NCBI RefSeq assembly: GCF_039521325.1
Contig: NZ_BAAACD010000011.1
Strand: one strand, 5' to 3'
Length of the DNA: 64,000 nucleotides
Source: Clostridium_X cadaveris
Lineage (GTDB): Bacteria > Bacillota > Clostridia > Clostridiales > Clostridiaceae
Positions 61,973 to 64,000 of the stretch are shown piece by piece. Numbering within the stretch: position 1 is the first letter of the stretch; each line of letters opens with the position of its first letter. Under the pieces are notes generated by a model that had not been told where the DNA came from, ran no database searches, and worked only from the letters and a program-made list of their open reading frames with translations. The position numbers and the translations under genes were made by a program.

Positions 61973-62001
61973 TTGATAAAGCACTTGCAAGAGAATATAA
62001 T
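61973..62001 (+). promoter_or_regulatory. Sigma-A promoter of the aspS T-box
   Basis: TTGATA at 61973-61978 and TATAAT at 61996-62001, 17 bases apart. It is head to head with the glnS promoter, 54 bases between the -35 elements. Confidence 0.87.
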
Positions 62002-62007
62002 TGTAAA

Positions 62008-62256
62008 AAATAAAGAAAATTCTGAGAAGGGAAGAGTAAGTACTGGGTAGTATCCAAAGCGAGTGAAGGATGGTGGAAGCTTCATGAGAAAGTCAATACT
62101 GAAGGACATCCTGGAGAAGTCTGCTTGAAATTTAGTAGAGCAGAACGGGTTTTCCTCCGTTAAAGGGACCTAAGATAACATATTATAAAATTTATGTAAG
62201 TAGGATGGTACCGCGAAATCAGTCTTTCGCTCCTATAAGGAGTGGAAGGCTTTTTA
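62008..62256 (+). ncRNA. T-box leader ahead of a broken aspS (Asp specifier)
   Basis: A Stem I region is followed by ACTGAAGGACATCC, where GAC (62105-62107) is in the same place relative to GAA as the Gln codon of the opposite leader. The T-box AGGATGGTACCGCG is at 62202-62215. The terminator is AGTCTTTCGCTCC (62221-62233) with GGAGTGGAAGGCT (62239-62251) and TTTTT. The leader looks intact, but the synthetase it should control is deleted. Confidence 0.92.
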
Positions 62257-62275
62257 GTTTGAAAGTAGAGATATT

Positions 62276-62526
62276 ATGAAAAGAATTATGATAAATGAAT
62301 TAGAGTCCTGTTTAGAAAGCAAAGTTCTTTTTTAGTTGAAAATATGAAATATAAAGGCTTGAATTCAGAAAATTACGGCACTTACAATGGAATTTTCAAG
62401 ATAGGGATGCCGCCTCATGGTGGGCTTGCAATAGGTCTTGAGAGGATAACATCACAGCTTTTAAATCTTTCAAATGTAAGAGAAGCAGCATTATTTCCAA
62501 GAGATAGAACAAGACTAACACATTAA
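62276..62526 (+). pseudogene. Remnant of archaeal-type aspartyl-tRNA synthetase
   Basis: The first 19 codons (62276-62332, MKRIMINELESCLESKVLF) read like the start of an AspRS/AsnRS of the archaeal type and end at TAG 62333. From about 62329 another frame reads VENMKYKGLNSENYGTYNGI and then GMPPHGGLAIGLERIT..NVREAALFPRDRTRLT to a stop at 62526. This is the motif-3 end of the same enzyme. About 350 central codons are missing and the two parts are out of frame, so no active enzyme can be made. The join lies in or near a poly-T stretch (62328-62333). The leader upstream is still complete. Confidence 0.92.
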
Positions 62527-62560
62527 AATATGATAAGCTTTATAAGGGGAGTGGTGAAAT

Positions 62561-63787
62561 ATGGATAAGATTATAGGATTATTGATTAAAAAGAAAAGAT
62601 TAGAAATGAATATGAGTCAAGAAACACTATGTCAGGGTATTTGTGTTATATCATATTTAAGTAAGATTGAAAGAGGAACTGTAGATGCAAACCATGAAAT
62701 CATCACTGAACTATGTAAGGCTTTAGGAATTCAGTATTATGGTGATATAGAAAAAATCTTTATAGAAGAATTTTATGATTCTCTTGAAAGAGCTCTTATA
62801 TGGAATAATGGCTTAGAAACTCTTAAAGAACTAAAGAATAAATATTCTTATATGAAATATTCAAAAGAAGCTTTGGCATATATTATGGGAGATTTCATAT
62901 GTAAAATAGAAGATATAAAAACTGTAGATATTAATGAATTTAAAGAGTATGAAATTTATTGTGATATGAATCAGCTGTATTACTTTTATATATGTCTAGG
63001 ATATATGCATATATTGAAAAATAAAGACTATAATAGTTCATATGAATATTTTAAAAAGGCTCGTATGATAAGACCGGATAAAAAAGGATGGTATTTTTTG
63101 GGGTTCTCATGTTATTTAGACGGAAATTATCATATGGCTATAGATTATTTTCAAAAAGACTTAAACTTAGAATTTGATCAGGGTGATATAGATGGGGTAG
63201 TTAATAGCTGTATATACTTAGCTAACAGTTACTCCAATTTAGGGTCTATTCCTCTTATGATGAGGTATTATAATCAGGCATTAAAGTTAAATAAATATTT
63301 GAATAAAGAAATAGAATATAGCATTTATTACAACATAGGAGCATCTTATATAAATATTGATGGGGAGAAAGCAATAGATTATTTAAAGAAAGCAGAAGAA
63401 ATTAAAGCAGATAAAGATGACTTTGTACTATATCAAAAGCTTATATTAGGATATATAAAAAATGAAAATTTTTGTGAAGCTAAAAAATACTATGAAAAAG
63501 CATCTAAATGTAGTGAGGAAAACTTAGAAGCTGAAGAAGATAAAGTTTATAGAAAAGATTCATTAAGGATGCTTCAAATAATAATTGAGGACGAAAATTA
63601 TCTTACAAATGAAGAGTATGGGAAAATATTATATAGGCTATATAATAAGGGAAAAGATATGGTTCATTATGGTGTTAAGCTTTTCTTTGGAAAGTATTAT
63701 ATAAAGTGGCTTAAGGCTAATAGAAGATATAAAGAGGCACTAGAAGTTTCAGAATCACTTACTTTTCCTATAAGTAATAAAAAATGA
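62561..63787 (+). CDS. XRE-family regulator with TPR domain
   Basis: A 408-residue protein. Residues about 5-60 are a Xre-type helix-turn-helix (KKKRLEMNMSQETLCQGICV then ISYLSKIERGTVDANHEI). The rest is made of TPR-like units (KKGWYFLGFSCYLDGNYHMA and SCIYLANSYSNLGSIPLMMR). This layout is that of peptide-sensing RRNPP regulators such as PlcR and Rgg. No obvious signal-peptide gene is seen in the 108 bases downstream. The start has AAGGGGAG upstream. It may control the MFS gene that follows. Confidence 0.88.
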   Translation: MDKIIGLLIKKKRLEMNMSQETLCQGICVISYLSKIERGTVDANHEIITELCKALGIQYYGDIEKIFIEEFYDSLERALIWNNGLETLKELKNKYSYMKYSKEALAYIMGDFICKIEDIKTVDINEFKEYEIYCDMNQLYYFYICLGYMHILKNKDYNSSYEYFKKARMIRPDKKGWYFLGFSCYLDGNYHMAIDYFQKDLNLEFDQGDIDGVVNSCIYLANSYSNLGSIPLMMRYYNQALKLNKYLNKEIEYSIYYNIGASYINIDGEKAIDYLKKAEEIKADKDDFVLYQKLILGYIKNENFCEAKKYYEKASKCSEENLEAEEDKVYRKDSLRMLQIIIEDENYLTNEEYGKILYRLYNKGKDMVHYGVKLFFGKYYIKWLKANRRYKEALEVSESLTFPISNKK

Positions 63788-63895
63788 TGCTTTAAATACA
63801 TTTAATTAAGAAAATTTTCTCAAAACAACCTTATTGTTGTGGGTTTAACTTCTTTGATATCATATAGTTAAGGTATGAAAAGGAGTTGAAAAATC

Positions 63896-64000
63896 ATGAA
63901 TAAGGGAAAAAATAAATTAAGACTTTGGGACAGAAACTTTACGATTATAACTTTAGGAACCATAATATCTGCCATAGGGGGAGTGGCATTAAATTTTGCT
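63896..64000 (+). CDS. MFS transporter, N-terminal part (cut by window end)
   Basis: Only 35 codons are present. LRLWDRNFTIITLGTIISAI then GGVALNFA is the typical start of a major facilitator superfamily permease: a short basic N-terminus and then the first membrane segment. AAGGAG at 63880-63885 precedes the ATG. The substrate cannot be told. Confidence 0.75.
   Translation, partial: MNKGKNKLRLWDRNFTIITLGTIISAIGGVALNFA

Noticed and set aside
62344..62526. Separate small gene of 60 codons
   Set aside because: It is the C-terminal end of an aspartyl-tRNA synthetase with no ribosome binding site; counted as part of the pseudogene.
1..64000. CRISPR arrays, insertion sequences, prophage, rRNA or tRNA genes
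   Set aside because: No regular spaced repeats, transposase or phage proteins, or cloverleaf/rRNA signatures were recognised by eye.

Overview
This window is about 64 kb of AT-rich DNA with strong AGGAGG-type ribosome binding sites and short gaps between genes. It carries T-box leaders and a CsrA-FliW-controlled flagellin. The gene content points to a motile, anaerobic, fermentative Clostridium (cluster I, sensu stricto type). No rRNA, tRNA, CRISPR array, insertion sequence or prophage gene was recognised.

Region 1 (1-13 kb) is mixed housekeeping and transport. It holds a small acidic unknown protein, a bifunctional aldehyde/alcohol dehydrogenase (adhE) behind a sigma-A promoter with a Rex-like operator, two Nudix hydrolases, yaaA with a DUF1294 membrane protein, an alpha/beta hydrolase, a FUSC-type membrane protein, and a LysR regulator divergent from a split chromate-type transporter.

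Region 2 (9.8-21.0 kb) looks like one catabolic unit. An anaerobic sulfatase-maturating radical SAM enzyme and a LevR-type sigma-54 activator are read leftward. A -24/-12 promoter with upstream repeats drives a mannose-family PTS (EIIA, B, C, D), a Cys-type sulfatase without a signal peptide, and the tagatose-6-phosphate pathway (LacA, LacB, a GatY/KbaY-type aldolase, LacC) rightward. I infer import and phosphorylation of a sulfated galactose-type sugar, with desulfation inside the cell. A HIT protein and an APC amino-acid permease follow.

Region 3 (23.5-59.0 kb) is a nearly complete flagellar locus. Its late block is lytic transglycosylase, YaaR, SpoA-domain protein, flgM, flgN, flgK, flgL, fliW, csrA, fliS, fliD, fliT-like and flagellin, with three visible sigma-D (sigma-28) promoters and a CsrA hairpin in the flagellin leader. 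Next is a six-gene flagellin-modification island: two TPR-linked transferases, an SGNH-like protein, a DUF2284 protein, a LicC-like cytidylyltransferase and an SDR. The early block follows, controlled by a c-di-GMP-I riboswitch: flgB, flgC, fliE-fliK, flgD, flgE, motA, motB, fliO-fliR, flhB, flhA, the sigma-28 gene, two flgG-type rod genes, fliM and fliN. flhF, flhG, fliL and flbD are absent from their usual places, and FliM lacks its N-terminal CheY-docking peptide.

Region 4 (59-64 kb) holds a double-HNH-motif protein, glnS behind a Gln T-box, and, head to head with it, an Asp T-box leading into an archaeal-type aspS reduced to its first 19 and last ~65 codons. An XRE-TPR regulator and the start of an MFS transporter close the window.
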